A stretch of DNA of 64,000 bases from Streptomyces sp. NRRL S-340. Its GTDB lineage: Bacteria > Actinomycetota > Actinomycetes > Streptomycetales > Streptomycetaceae. How positions within the stretch are numbered: position 1 is the first letter of the stretch; the number at the start of each line of letters is the position of its first letter. Made by a program: the position numbers and the translations under genes. The stretch is taken from contig NZ_JOIY01000004.1 in assembly GCF_000720185.1 (NCBI RefSeq), positions 272,778-336,777 of the forward strand, in the 5' to 3' direction. The notes beneath the pieces are model-generated. The model worked only from the letters and a program-made list of their open reading frames with translations, was not told where the DNA came from and did no database searches. This document shows positions 26,443 through 35,417 of this stretch, one piece after another.

Positions 26443-26542
26443 GGGGCGTGCCCGGGCGTACGTGCCCGGCCGGGGCGTGCCCGAGCGGGCGGGAGCGGCC
26501 GGGGCGTGCCCGGGCGTGCGTGCCCGGCCGGGCGGGAGCGGG
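26443..26542. repeat. Imperfect 58-bp tandem duplication
   Basis: A 31-nt segment at 26443-26473 recurs at 26501-26531 with one mismatch, and the GGGCGGGAGCGG that follows also recurs. It lies in the 220 bp between two convergent genes and encodes nothing obvious. Confidence 0.7.
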
Positions 26543-26620
26543 TGCGCTGGGCCGGCCGCGCTCACGCGGCGAGGCGAGGCCGCACACCGGAACGCGCCGC
26601 GCCCCCAGGGACGCGGCCGG

Positions 26621-27235
26621 TCAGAGCCAGCCCTTCTCCCGCGCGATGCGGACCGCCTCCGCCCTGTTCCTGACCGCCAGTTTCTGGATCGCGGTGGAGA
26701 GGTAGTTGCGGACCGTGCCCTGGGAGAGGTGGAGGGCGGTGGCCAGTTCCGCGTTGGTCGAACCGTCGGCGGCGGCGCGCAGGACCTCGCGTTCGCGGTC
26801 GGTCAGCGGGTTGGCGCCCTCCGCGAGGGCCGCGGCCGCGAGCGTGGGGTCGATGACCCGCTCACCGGCGAGCACCTTGCGCACGGCCTCGGCGAGCTGG
26901 GCGGCCGGGGCGTCCTTGACGAGGAAGGCGTCGGCGCCCGCCTCCATGGCGCTGCGCAGGTAGCCGGGGCGGCCGAAGGTGGTGAGGACGACCAGCCGGA
27001 CCGCGGGCAGTTCCTTGTGGAGCCGGGCCGCCGCCTCGATGCCGGTGCAGCCGGGCATCTCTATGTCGAGCAGGGCCACGTCGATGTCGTGGGCCTGCGC
27101 GGCGGCCACGACCTCGTCCCCGCGCGCCACCTGGGCGACGACCTCGATGTCGTCCTCCAGGCCGAGCAGTGCGGCCAGTGCCTCGCGGACCATCGACTGG
27201 TCCTCGGCGAGGAGAACCCTGATCGTGCTGCTCAT
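26621..27235 (-). CDS. NarL/FixJ-family response regulator
   Basis: A 204-residue two-component regulator. The receiver domain has the acidic pair E11-D12, the phosphorylated Asp D57 (VALLDIEMPG), the switch Thr in VVLTTF and the Lys in FLVKDAP. A LuxR-type helix-turn-helix follows (LTDREREVLRAAADGSTNAELATAL, about 143-167). Its ATG overlaps the kinase stop as ATGA, so both are made together. It probably controls the ABC exporter encoded just upstream, in the manner of the Bacillus DesKR/YvfTU-type units; that target is inferred. Confidence 0.92.
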   Translation of the reverse strand: MSSTIRVLLAEDQSMVREALAALLGLEDDIEVVAQVARGDEVVAAAQAHDIDVALLDIEMPGCTGIEAAARLHKELPAVRLVVLTTFGRPGYLRSAMEAGADAFLVKDAPAAQLAEAVRKVLAGERVIDPTLAAAALAEGANPLTDREREVLRAAADGSTNAELATALHLSQGTVRNYLSTAIQKLAVRNRAEAVRIAREKGWL

Positions 27236-28422
27236 GCCGGGGATCCTACGTGCCCCGGTGCGGCGGCCGGCACCCGGGCGACCAGGCGGAACCCGCGCCC
27301 GGCCCGGCCCGCCTCCAGCATGCCGCCCGCCTTCTCCAGGCGCTCCTGGAGGCCGGTCAGGCCGTTGCCGGGCCCGTTGCCCGGCCCGCCCGTGCCGTCG
27401 TCCTCCACGGACAGTTCGAGCATCGGCCCGTCCAGGGTCTGGCGGCGGACGACCTCGACCGCGCAGCGCCGGGCACCGCTGTGCCGTACGACGTTGGTGA
27501 CGGCCTCGCGCAGCGCCCACGCGAGCGCGGCCTCGCTCTCCTCGGGGACGCCGGTGAGGTCGGGCTCGGCGGGCAGTCCGGGGCTCACCCCGGCCGCCGT
27601 CAACGCGACCCTGGCACCGGCCAGTTCGGCGGTCAGGCGGGGACGCCGGTAGCCGGTGACGGCCTCGCGCACGTCGACCAGGGCCTGCCGGCTGACCTGC
27701 TCGATGTCGGCGACCTGCTGGGCGGCCTTGTCCGGGTGGGCGGGGAGCATCCGGCCGGCCAGCTCGCTCTTCAGCGTGATCAGGGAGAGCGAGTGGCCGA
27801 GCAGGTCGTGCAGGTCACGGGCGAGGCGCAGACGCTCCTCGTTGGCGGCGAGCTGGGCGACGGTGGCGCGGGCCTGGCGCAGTTCGACCGTCGTGCGCAC
27901 CAGTTGCCGTACGCCGCTCATCGCGAAGCCGACGAGCAGCACCAGCAGGACCATCGTCCACATGTCCCCCGCGCCGACGATCCGGCCGACGGCCAGCATC
28001 ACCGCGGTGGTCAGCGGGATCGTCCAGTAGGCGACGCGCAGCGGGAAGGCCGTGCCGCACACCACCGCGACGTACACGAACAGGCCGACCCACGCGCCGC
28101 CGAGGGTCAGGCTGAGCACCACCGCGAGGACCCCGAGGACGGCGACCAGGCAGAGCAGGACCCGCGGCGGGAAGGGCCGGCCCATGTTGCGGAAGATCAG
28201 CGCCAGGTAGGTCCCGGTGAAGGCGGCCAGACCGGCCCAGCCGGCGGCGGTGGCCGCGGGCGTGTGCGTGCCCGCGGCCAGGTCGCGCACCGGCGAGCTG
28301 AGGAAGATCAGCCAGGGCAGGATCCACAGCAGCTTGCGCCAGGCCTCGCCCAGGTCGCGGGGCGGCTCCCCCATGCGCAGCAGCCGGTCCTCGCGGGCTT
28401 CCTCGATGCGGTCGTCCGTCAT
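27232..28422 (-). CDS. Sensor histidine kinase, HisKA_3 family
   Basis: A 396-residue membrane kinase. Four to five hydrophobic segments span residues about 30-170 with very short loops, so the sensor probably reads the membrane itself. The dimerisation helix carries the phospho-acceptor H205 (ARDLHDLLGHSLSLI), followed by a HATPase_c domain with the N-box (AVTNVVRHSGA) and G-boxes (DDGTGGPGNGPGNGLTGL). ATG 28422 chosen; a GTG at 28431 overlapping the permease stop is the alternative. Co-transcribed with the exporter genes upstream and the regulator downstream. Confidence 0.92.
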   Translation of the reverse strand: MTDDRIEEAREDRLLRMGEPPRDLGEAWRKLLWILPWLIFLSSPVRDLAAGTHTPAATAAGWAGLAAFTGTYLALIFRNMGRPFPPRVLLCLVAVLGVLAVVLSLTLGGAWVGLFVYVAVVCGTAFPLRVAYWTIPLTTAVMLAVGRIVGAGDMWTMVLLVLLVGFAMSGVRQLVRTTVELRQARATVAQLAANEERLRLARDLHDLLGHSLSLITLKSELAGRMLPAHPDKAAQQVADIEQVSRQALVDVREAVTGYRRPRLTAELAGARVALTAAGVSPGLPAEPDLTGVPEESEAALAWALREAVTNVVRHSGARRCAVEVVRRQTLDGPMLELSVEDDGTGGPGNGPGNGLTGLQERLEKAGGMLEAGRAGRGFRLVARVPAAAPGHVGSPA

Positions 28423-28427
28423 GGCGC

Positions 28428-29168
28428 TCACGCCTTCAGCGTGTCCTTCCGGTACAGCCAGGCCGCGCCGCCCGCGAACAGGGCGAAGAAGACGACCAGG
28501 ATGGTGATGTCCTTGGCGTGCGGGGCCTGGCTCTGTTCGATGGCCTGCCCCAGAGCAGCGTACGCGTGCGTGGGCAGCCACTTCGCGATGTCCTGGAGCC
28601 ACTGCGGGAAGGTGGTCGAGGGCATCCACAGGCCGCCGAGCAGCGACAGGCCGAAGTAGACGATCATGGTGATCGGGCGGACCGCGTCGCCGCTGGCGAG
28701 GTAGCCGATGGCGACGCCGAGCGCGGCGAAGACCAGGCTGCCGGCCCAGATCGCCCCGGTGAGGGCCAGCCACTGCCAGGCGTCGAGGCGGACCTGCTTG
28801 ACGACGGCGGCGACCACGAAGACGACGACGATGGACGGCAGGCTCACCACGGCCGCGCTGGCGGTCTTCGCGAAGACGTAGCCGCGCCCCGGCAGCGTGG
28901 TCAGCCGCAGCTGCCGCACCCAGCCGCTCTCGCGCTCCTTGGCGATGCGCTCGCTGTTGCCCATGAGCACGGCGGTCAGGGCGCCGAAGGAGGCCATGGA
29001 GACCATCATGTACGTCGGCAGGGTCAGGGCGGTGCCGTCGATCCTGGCGTCGCCGTCGGCCTGGCCGGCGATGATCAGGAACAGGATCGAGGGGTAGAGC
29101 ACGGAGAAGAAGAGGAACTTGCGGTTGCGCAGGGAGCGGGCGATCTCCAGCTTGATCAGGCTGTTCAC
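28428..29168 (-). CDS. ABC-2 type exporter permease
   Basis: A 246-residue permease with six hydrophobic segments. It starts with a short cytoplasmic amphipathic stretch (IKLEIARSLRNRKFLFF) and has the ABC-2 coupling region SERIAKERESGWVRQLRLT. The extracytoplasmic loop WMPSTTFPQWLQDIAKWLPTHAY is typical of the family. GTG 29168 overlaps the ATPase stop as GTGA. With the ATPase it forms an exporter of unknown substrate (lipid, peptide or drug). Confidence 0.9.
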   Translation of the reverse strand: MNSLIKLEIARSLRNRKFLFFSVLYPSILFLIIAGQADGDARIDGTALTLPTYMMVSMASFGALTAVLMGNSERIAKERESGWVRQLRLTTLPGRGYVFAKTASAAVVSLPSIVVVFVVAAVVKQVRLDAWQWLALTGAIWAGSLVFAALGVAIGYLASGDAVRPITMIVYFGLSLLGGLWMPSTTFPQWLQDIAKWLPTHAYAALGQAIEQSQAPHAKDITILVVFFALFAGGAAWLYRKDTLKA

Positions 29169-30094
29169 GACTGCTTGGCCTCCTCGGCCTCGGTGATGGC
29201 GACGAACGCCTGCTCCAGACCGAGCCCGGCGACTTCGAGGTTGCGGGGGTAGACACCGAGCCCGTACAGGGCGTGGACGGTCGCGTCGGCGTCGGTGGAC
29301 TGGATGCGGACGGTCTGGCCGCTGACGTCGAGGGAGGTCAGGAAGGGCAGGCCGCGCAGGGCGGACTCGTCGATGGCGCCCTCCAGGTCGAAGGCGATCC
29401 GCCGGGCGCCCGCCTTCGCCTTGATCTCGGCGGCGGTGCCGTCGGCCAGCAGCCTGCCCCGGTGCAGCACCAGCACCCGGTCGGCGATGGCGTCGGCCTC
29501 TTCCAGGTAGTGGGTGGCGAACAGGACCGTACGGCCCTGGTCGGCCTGCTCGCGCATGGTGGCCCAGAAGGCCTGGCGGGCGGAGACGTCCATGCCGGTG
29601 GTCGGCTCGTCCAGCACGATCAGGTCGCTGTCACCGGCGGTGGCGAGGGCGAAGCGGACGCGCTGGGCCTGGCCGCCGGAGAGCTTGTTGACCTTGCGGT
29701 CGGCGATCTGCGTGATCCCCGCGCGGGCCAGCACGTCGTCCGCCTTGTACGGCTTGGGGTGCAGGGCGCAGGCGAGCTTCACCAGCTCGGCGACGGTGAC
29801 CTCGTCCATCAGTCCGCCGCTCTGCAGCATGGCACCCACGTGTCCGGCGACGATGGCCTCGCGCGGGCCGGTCCCGAAGACGGCGACGGATCCGCTGTCG
29901 GGGTTCTTGAGGCCGAGGAGCAGGTCGAGGGTGGTCGACTTGCCCGCGCCGTTCGGGCCGAGCAGCGCCACGGTCTCCCCCGGATACAGGGCGAGGCTCA
30001 GCCCGTCCACGGCCCGTACGTTCCCGTAGCTCTTGGTCACCTGGTCGAACGCCGCCACCGCGGTCGCGGTGGCGGTCTGCGCTGTCGTCGTCAT
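29165..30094 (-). CDS. ABC exporter ATP-binding protein
   Basis: A 309-residue ATPase, intact: Walker A GPNGAGKST (46-54), Q-loop in AMLQSGG, signature LSGGQ, Walker B LIVLDEPTTG and the switch histidine in FATHYLEEAD. The C-terminal 90 residues form the DUF4162-like extension of drug/lipid exporters. It is the first gene of a four-gene unit (ATPase, permease, kinase, regulator) with overlapping stops and starts throughout. GGGGAC serves as the ribosome site. Confidence 0.93.
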   Translation of the reverse strand: MTTTAQTATATAVAAFDQVTKSYGNVRAVDGLSLALYPGETVALLGPNGAGKSTTLDLLLGLKNPDSGSVAVFGTGPREAIVAGHVGAMLQSGGLMDEVTVAELVKLACALHPKPYKADDVLARAGITQIADRKVNKLSGGQAQRVRFALATAGDSDLIVLDEPTTGMDVSARQAFWATMREQADQGRTVLFATHYLEEADAIADRVLVLHRGRLLADGTAAEIKAKAGARRIAFDLEGAIDESALRGLPFLTSLDVSGQTVRIQSTDADATVHALYGLGVYPRNLEVAGLGLEQAFVAITEAEEAKQS

Positions 30095-30270
30095 GTCCCC
30101 ATGGTCGCCGGGCGGCCCGGGCGGGCGGCAGTGTCGGGGGTCCTGACGACGGGATGACAGATGTCATGCGGGACGGGTGACGGCGGGGAAGCGCGCCGCG
30201 GGGGGGGCACGGCGGACGCGCGCCGCGGGGGCGCGGCGCAGGGGCCGCCCGGCGAAGAGACCCAAGGCGG

Positions 30271-30308
30271 AGGGGCCTTCGGTGCGCGGGTGCGCTCCGA
30301 AGGCCCCT
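30271..30308 (-). terminator. Hairpin terminator after the YoaR-type gene
   Basis: A 12-bp perfect stem (AGGGGCCTTCGG with CCGAAGGCCCCT) 20 bp after the stop of the gene at 30330-32786. Confidence 0.8.
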
Positions 30309-30329
30309 GTGCCGTCGGCCGGCGGTCCG

Positions 30330-32786
30330 CTAGTCCGGATTGGTGTCGATGATGCCGACCCGGTTGGTCTTGCTGACCAGGGCGGGCCGCAGGGCGGCGA
30401 TCACGTCCTGGACCGTGACGGGCGTCTTCTGCCCGTTGCCGCGCGTGATCAGCACGCCGTCGAAGACACCGCCGTAGAGCTGCTTGAGCTTCTCCTGGTC
30501 GTAGTACTCGACGAGCTTGCCGTCGACCGCCTTGACCCCGAGGAACTTCCACAGCGACTTCTGCGGGCTCATCGGCAGGCCGTGCGTCGCGTCGGCCCGC
30601 ACCGTCACCTTGGCCGACATCGCCGGCTCGGCGAACTGCTTCATCATCCGGTCGACCTCGGCATTGGAGACCGTCGGCTGCCGGGTGGTGGTCGCAACCC
30701 GGACGGGTGCGGCCGTGCCGGTCTCGACCTGGGTGCGGTACGCCTGCTCGACCGCCTGCACGGAACGGGCGGCGTCGATGCCCTTGCCCGTCTTGCCGTA
30801 CACGGCGACGGCCTTGCCCGGCTCGAACCGGATGGTGCCGTCGGTGGCCGAGCCGGCGCCGCCCGCCGCGTTCTGCAGGGCCGCCTGGAGCTTTTCCTCG
30901 TCGACCGGCATCTGCGGCTCGACCACCCGGTGGTTGCCGAACAGCGAGCCGATCACGGAGACGGGGTTGTAGTCGCTGCGCGCCGCCGCGCTCGCCGTCG
31001 CCTGGGTGTCGAGCTGGAGTCCCGCCTGGTCGGGCCGGAGACTGACGGTCTTGCCGTCGACGGACAGCTTCAGCGGCTGCTTCTCGCGCTTGCCGAAGGC
31101 GTCGTCGAGCTTCTTGACGGCGTCGTCGCGGCTGCCGCCGCCGACGTCCACGCCGAGCACGGTGGTGCCCTTGGGCACGTCGGAGTGGTTCATCAGCAGT
31201 CCGGCACCGTAGGCGACGCCCGCGGCGACGACCACCAGGCCGCCGAGCAGCGCGACCTTGCTGCGGCCCTTCTTCTTGGGCGCCTTGGCCGCCTTGGCGG
31301 ACTTCCCCGGCGAACCGGTGCTCTGCCGGCCCGGCTCGGACGAGGCGGGGGGCGTGGACGGTCCCGTACGGGGGCCGCCAGCGACCGGACGGAAGGGTGA
31401 GTCGGCCTCGCCGCCCGCGTGGCTGCCGCCGCCGTTCCCGGGGGACACGACGGGCATGCCGCTGGTGACGGTGTGTCCGGAGACGTTGTCCGGCCGGTGG
31501 GCGTGGCCGCCCGCGCCCGGCTCGGGAGCGGGCTTCTGCGGGGTGAGGATCGCGGTGTCGTCGCTCAGACCGCCGCCGGGCAGGGCGGATCCCGGGTGCG
31601 CGGTGGGCGCGCCAGGTGCCGCGGGCGTGCCGGGGACTCCCGCGGGGGTGCCGCCGTCGGGCAGCAGGGGGCCGTCGCCGGTCACCGGGCCGCCGGTCGG
31701 TCCGGCCGGGCCGGGCGAACCGCCCGGGCCGCCGGGTCCGCCGGGGACGCCCGCGCCGTCGAAACCGCCGGGGCCGCCGGGCCCCCCGGGGCCGCCCTGA
31801 CCGCCCTGGCCGTTGCCGGTGAAGAAGGGCAGGTCGTCGCGGCGCGGTTCGCCGCCGGGACGGGAGCCACCGGACAACGGGCCCGCGGCCAGCGCCTCGG
31901 TGACGTCGAAGGAACCGGTGCCGCCGCCGTGGCCCGGTGCGACCGGACCGCCGGTGGCGCCGGGCAGGGCGGAGCCCTTGCCGCCGCCGGGGCGGGAGGC
32001 TCCGCCGGGCGCCCGCATGGAGCCGACGACACCGCCCGGGCGGGAGGCGGCACCCGGCCGCGTGCCACCGGAACCGTTCACGCCGGAGGATGCCGCACCG
32101 GAGGGACCCGTACCGGAGGGCCCGGAGGCGGATGATCCGGTACCGGAACCGCGGGAGGAACCCGCACCGTTCACAAAGGCGCCGCCCGCGTCCGAACCGC
32201 CCGGGAGCCCCGCGCCGTTGGTGGCGCCGCCGCCCTGACCGCCCTTGCCCGCGGGGGACTTGCGGGGCGCGAACCAGTCGCTGGTCGCCTTCTCCTCGGC
32301 CGGGGCGGCGGATTCGGCGCCGGACGGCGCGCTGCCGCCGCCCGAGGGCGCCGGGGCACCGCCCGAGGGCCGTACGTCACCGCGGGCGTCGTCACGGCGG
32401 GGGGCGCCGTCGCCGGCGCTCCCGGCCAGGCCGGTCACGTCGCTGCCGTCGCCCGGCCGGGTCCCGTGGACGGCCGGCCGGTCACCGGTCCCCGCGGACC
32501 TCTCGGTCGCCTCGGTCCGGCTGCCGGACTGCTCGGCCTCGCCGCCCTCGGCGACGGTCTTGCGGACGACCACCGGCGGAATCGGCCGGGATCCGGGGAT
32601 GTTGATCCGGATCCGGGTCGTCAGCGTGGTCTCGGTCTTGCGTTCCTCCGGCTGCGTGGCCGAACGGCCCGCGGCCGCACCGTCGTCGGAGGGCGCCGGC
32701 ACACCGTACGGCGGGGTCCCCGAAGGGTAGGCGGCTCCCCCGCGCCCGCTGGGCCCGGAGGACGGAGTGTCAGTTTCACGACTCAA
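30330..32786 (-). CDS. Membrane-anchored protein with YoaR/PG_binding_4 domains and long disordered tail
   Basis: An 818-residue protein. Residues 1-500 are a Gly/Pro/Ser-rich cytoplasmic region with tracts such as GGQGGPGGPGG; one membrane segment lies at about 510-532. The outer part (about 540-818) contains two copies of the YoaR-like putative peptidoglycan-binding domain (VLGVDVGGGSRDDAVKKLDDAF; KFLGVKAVDGKLVEYYDQEKLKQLY). The VanW domain that often follows is absent. The start is a TTG at 32786 with GGGAG upstream. It is a wall-associated protein by inference; the long disordered tail could be a phosphorylation target. Confidence 0.82.
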   Translation of the reverse strand: MSRETDTPSSGPSGRGGAAYPSGTPPYGVPAPSDDGAAAGRSATQPEERKTETTLTTRIRINIPGSRPIPPVVVRKTVAEGGEAEQSGSRTEATERSAGTGDRPAVHGTRPGDGSDVTGLAGSAGDGAPRRDDARGDVRPSGGAPAPSGGGSAPSGAESAAPAEEKATSDWFAPRKSPAGKGGQGGGATNGAGLPGGSDAGGAFVNGAGSSRGSGTGSSASGPSGTGPSGAASSGVNGSGGTRPGAASRPGGVVGSMRAPGGASRPGGGKGSALPGATGGPVAPGHGGGTGSFDVTEALAAGPLSGGSRPGGEPRRDDLPFFTGNGQGGQGGPGGPGGPGGFDGAGVPGGPGGPGGSPGPAGPTGGPVTGDGPLLPDGGTPAGVPGTPAAPGAPTAHPGSALPGGGLSDDTAILTPQKPAPEPGAGGHAHRPDNVSGHTVTSGMPVVSPGNGGGSHAGGEADSPFRPVAGGPRTGPSTPPASSEPGRQSTGSPGKSAKAAKAPKKKGRSKVALLGGLVVVAAGVAYGAGLLMNHSDVPKGTTVLGVDVGGGSRDDAVKKLDDAFGKREKQPLKLSVDGKTVSLRPDQAGLQLDTQATASAAARSDYNPVSVIGSLFGNHRVVEPQMPVDEEKLQAALQNAAGGAGSATDGTIRFEPGKAVAVYGKTGKGIDAARSVQAVEQAYRTQVETGTAAPVRVATTTRQPTVSNAEVDRMMKQFAEPAMSAKVTVRADATHGLPMSPQKSLWKFLGVKAVDGKLVEYYDQEKLKQLYGGVFDGVLITRGNGQKTPVTVQDVIAALRPALVSKTNRVGIIDTNPD

Positions 32787-32983
32787 GGCAGGTTCTCCCG
32801 GTTGGCTCCGCCGCCCGTCACGACCTCACTCGCGTGGGGGTCCCCCCTGCACGAGCGCAGTCGAGCGTTTGGGGGAAGCTCGGCGGCGCGCACCACCATA
32901 CTGGCCACTTCAGGCCCTTATCCCGGGACCGCCGGGGAAACCCACACCGGACCCGCACGGGGACTTGGGGAAGAAGTAGTACG

Positions 32984-33421
32984 TCATTCGCCAAGTCGGG
33001 CTTCGCGGCCTTCCGGTTGCCTCCCGCCGCCCCAGGTGGCGCAGATCACAGCCACGGCCATGCCGCCGAGCAGGAAGAGGTAGGAGCCGCCGCCCGCGGC
33101 GAAGAAGAAGTCGCCTTCCGGGCGGCTGGCGGTGAGCAGCATGACGGCGACCAGCCAGCCGGCCGCGCCCGCCACGGCCCCGCCGCGGCCGCGCAGGGCC
33201 CGCGCACCGCCGAGGAAGAGCCCCGCGGATCCGGCGAGGGCGAGGAGGAGCCCGCCGGGGAACCAGGCGGCCTGGACCAGCGCCCCGGCGACGCCGACCA
33301 CCGCGCCGAGCACGAACAGCCCCAGGAAGGCGGCGGCCCGCCCGGCGGAGGGCGGCTTGAGGGGCTGCGCCAGCATGGAACCGCCGCCGCTCTGCGCGGG
33401 CCGGCGTCCGGACGTACTCAT
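32984..33421 (-). CDS. Small membrane protein downstream of mshB
   Basis: A 145-residue protein with four hydrophobic segments ([71 protein letters not shown]). Its ATG overlaps the mshB stop as ATGA. M. tuberculosis mshB (Rv1170) is likewise followed by a small membrane protein, Rv1171. No function is known; the strict linkage suggests a role connected with mycothiol or its precursor. Confidence 0.85.
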   Translation of the reverse strand: MSTSGRRPAQSGGGSMLAQPLKPPSAGRAAAFLGLFVLGAVVGVAGALVQAAWFPGGLLLALAGSAGLFLGGARALRGRGGAVAGAAGWLVAVMLLTASRPEGDFFFAAGGGSYLFLLGGMAVAVICATWGGGRQPEGREARLGE

Positions 33422-34323
33422 CGGGCTGCCGCCCCTTCCTCGGTCCCCGCGAACAGATCGCTCTCGGCACCGCCGGCTCCGCCGGTGCCCGCCTCGCCGC
33501 GTACCAGCTCGTAGTACTCGGTGGTGAAGAGGGGCTGCGCGAGCTGGTTGGAGAGCGCGAAGTACGGCTCGGCCACCTCGATCTGGGTGGCGTGGGCGCG
33601 CATGGCGGCGGCCTTGGCGGCGGCGTGGGCGGGGCCGCCCTCGATCCGCGCGGTGACGCGCTCGTCCTCGACGACACCGGGGACGTCGTCGAGGGTGGCG
33701 GCCTCGGCGAAGGGCAGGCCGGGCAGCTCCCGGCCGAGCCGCGCGAAGGCGGCCTCGGCGACGGAACGCGGCATCCGGTTCCAGTACGCCTTCGCGATCC
33801 GCCAGGGCGCGCCGAGGTCGGGCCGTACGGCGGGGTCGGCGGCCAGATCGAGGGCGCGCATGGCGACGCGGTGGGCCTGGATGTGGTCGGGGTGGCCGTA
33901 GCCGCCGTTGTCGTCGTAGGTGACGAGGACCTGCGGACGGACCTCGCGGATCACGGCGACGAGGTGCTCGGCGGCCGCGTCGACACCGGCCTGCCAGAAG
34001 CAGTCCGGGTCGTCGTTGTCGGCCAGGCCCATCATCCCGGAGTCCTGGTAGCGTCCGGCGCCGCCGAGCAGCCGGAAGTCCGTGACCCCGAGTTCTCCCA
34101 TGGCGGCGGCCAGCTCCTGCCGCCGGTGCGCGCCGAGCTCGGCCCCGCCCAGGTGCCGCAGCCCGTCCGGGATGACCTCACCCCGCTCCCCCAGCGTGCA
34201 GGTCACGAGCGTCACCAGCGCGCCCTCGGCCGCGTAGCGTGCCATGGTCGCGCCGTTGTTGATCGACTCGTCGTCGGGGTGCGCGTGCACCAGCAGCAGA
34301 CGCCGATCGGGCAGTTCCGTCAT
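33418..34323 (-). CDS. mshB: Mycothiol biosynthesis deacetylase MshB
   Basis: A 301-residue zinc deacetylase that removes acetate from GlcNAc-Ins, the second committed step of mycothiol synthesis. The LmbE-fold motif AHPDDE gives H15 and D18 as zinc ligands and D17 as base; GYGHPDH supplies H144 and the third ligand H147. These positions coincide with M. tuberculosis MshB. A TAGGGT element ends 6 bp before the ATG, with GGAGG inside the spacer, so the mRNA may be leaderless or very short-leadered. Overlaps the small membrane protein gene. Confidence 0.95.
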   Translation of the reverse strand: MTELPDRRLLLVHAHPDDESINNGATMARYAAEGALVTLVTCTLGERGEVIPDGLRHLGGAELGAHRRQELAAAMGELGVTDFRLLGGAGRYQDSGMMGLADNDDPDCFWQAGVDAAAEHLVAVIREVRPQVLVTYDDNGGYGHPDHIQAHRVAMRALDLAADPAVRPDLGAPWRIAKAYWNRMPRSVAEAAFARLGRELPGLPFAEAATLDDVPGVVEDERVTARIEGGPAHAAAKAAAMRAHATQIEVAEPYFALSNQLAQPLFTTEYYELVRGEAGTGGAGGAESDLFAGTEEGAAAR

Positions 34324-34329
34324 GCCTCC

Positions 34330-34335
34330 ACCCTA
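34330..34335 (-). promoter_or_regulatory. Probable -10 element of mshB
   Basis: On the minus strand TAGGGT ends 6 bp before the ATG. The spacer GGAGGC could also act as a ribosome site, so leaderless initiation is less certain here. Confidence 0.35.
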
Positions 34336-34397
34336 CGAGGCACAGGACGCGGCACCGGCCCAGGCCCGCCTCGCCCCGCGTCCCCCCGGAGACTCCG

Positions 34398-35348
34398 CTA
34401 CTCGAAGATCTGTTCGGCAACCGGCACGGTCACGGCACGGGTGAGCCAGCGCCGCAGCAGTTCGGGATCGTCACAGGCGGTGACGCGTTCACGGACCGCG
34501 CCGGACACGTCGAGTCCGCGGGTCTCCAGGACGAGGAGGATGTCCTCGGCGCCTTTCCGGACAAGGCTCTCCGCACGGGCCTCTTCCTGTACCTGCGCGC
34601 GGACCTCGTCCTGGATTTGCGCGCGGACCTCGTCCTGGATTTGCGCGCGGACTTCCGCACGGACTTCTTCGGCGAGGTACGACTTGTAGAAGGAGAGGTC
34701 CACGGCCACCAGGTTCCTCCAGATCTCTGCGGCCCGGCGACTGCTGCCCAGGCCTTGTGCGGTGAATTCGATGATCGGGCCGGCGAACGCTTCGGGCACG
34801 CCCCGCAAAGCAGCGGACAGGGCTTTCAGTATCCCATCGACGGCGGGTTCTTTCGCGTGGGTGATGACGGACAGCGTGGCCAGCGCCAGATCCTCACGGG
34901 CTTCGGCCGGGTCGGTGATCACAGGCATGTTGTGGGGCCCGGCCACCAGGGGGTGCAGCGTGAGGGCGGGCCACTGCCGGGGCCCGATGTCCACCGGCCG
35001 GGCGGCCCACTCGGCCGTGGCCCGGTCCTGGCAGACGACGAGCAGCAAGGGCGGGACCTTGTACTTCGTGTAGAGGTAGGACAGGTAGTACGCCCAGCTG
35101 GCGGGCTTGTCCGGGTCCTTCCCGCGCTGTGCCTCCACGGCCACCAGGAGCGGCTCGTCGTCCGAGTCGAAACGCAAGAGCGTGTCGACCCGGCGCTCGA
35201 CGGGCTGGATCTCGGTGAGATCGCTGGGCAGAACCGCCATGGATGTGGGCTGGACGAACGGAAGACCCAGGACCTTGGAAACCCCGGCGAACAAGCCGGG
35301 GTACTCCTGGAAGATGCGGTGCATCGCCTCGTGGGACGAGTTGACCAT
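34398..35348 (-). CDS. Rpn/PD-(D/E)XK nuclease-like protein with octapeptide coiled-coil repeat
   Basis: A 316-residue protein. The N-terminal 200 residues resemble the Rpn/transposase-like nuclease families widespread in Streptomyces: a core D (VDTLLRFDSDDE) and an E-x-Q (LLVAVEAQRGKD) where typical members have E-x-K. A charged helical segment near residues 230-265 consists of EVRAQIQD units encoded by a 24-bp repeat. ATG 35348 was chosen because AGGA lies 5 bp upstream; the frame is open to 35408. Codon use is a little less GC3-rich than in neighbours, and it opens the accessory patch. Confidence 0.75.
   Translation of the reverse strand: MVNSSHEAMHRIFQEYPGLFAGVSKVLGLPFVQPTSMAVLPSDLTEIQPVERRVDTLLRFDSDDEPLLVAVEAQRGKDPDKPASWAYYLSYLYTKYKVPPLLLVVCQDRATAEWAARPVDIGPRQWPALTLHPLVAGPHNMPVITDPAEAREDLALATLSVITHAKEPAVDGILKALSAALRGVPEAFAGPIIEFTAQGLGSSRRAAEIWRNLVAVDLSFYKSYLAEEVRAEVRAQIQDEVRAQIQDEVRAQVQEEARAESLVRKGAEDILLVLETRGLDVSGAVRERVTACDDPELLRRWLTRAVTVPVAEQIFE
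34597..34644. repeat. 24-bp in-frame tandem repeat (2 perfect copies)
   Basis: Two perfect copies (34597-34620 and 34621-34644) with degenerate partial units on either side. The unit length is a multiple of three, so copy changes would alter the coiled coil by eight residues without shifting the frame. Confidence 0.85.
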
Positions 35349-35417
35349 GCGGTTCCTGGTTCGCTCTTTCAATACCGGATTCTTGTCACTTCGGTAACGG
35401 GAGAACATGAGTTCTGG

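Noticed and set aside
34597..34644. CRISPR-like repeat
   Set aside because: Units are directly adjacent without spacers and encode a coiled coil in frame.
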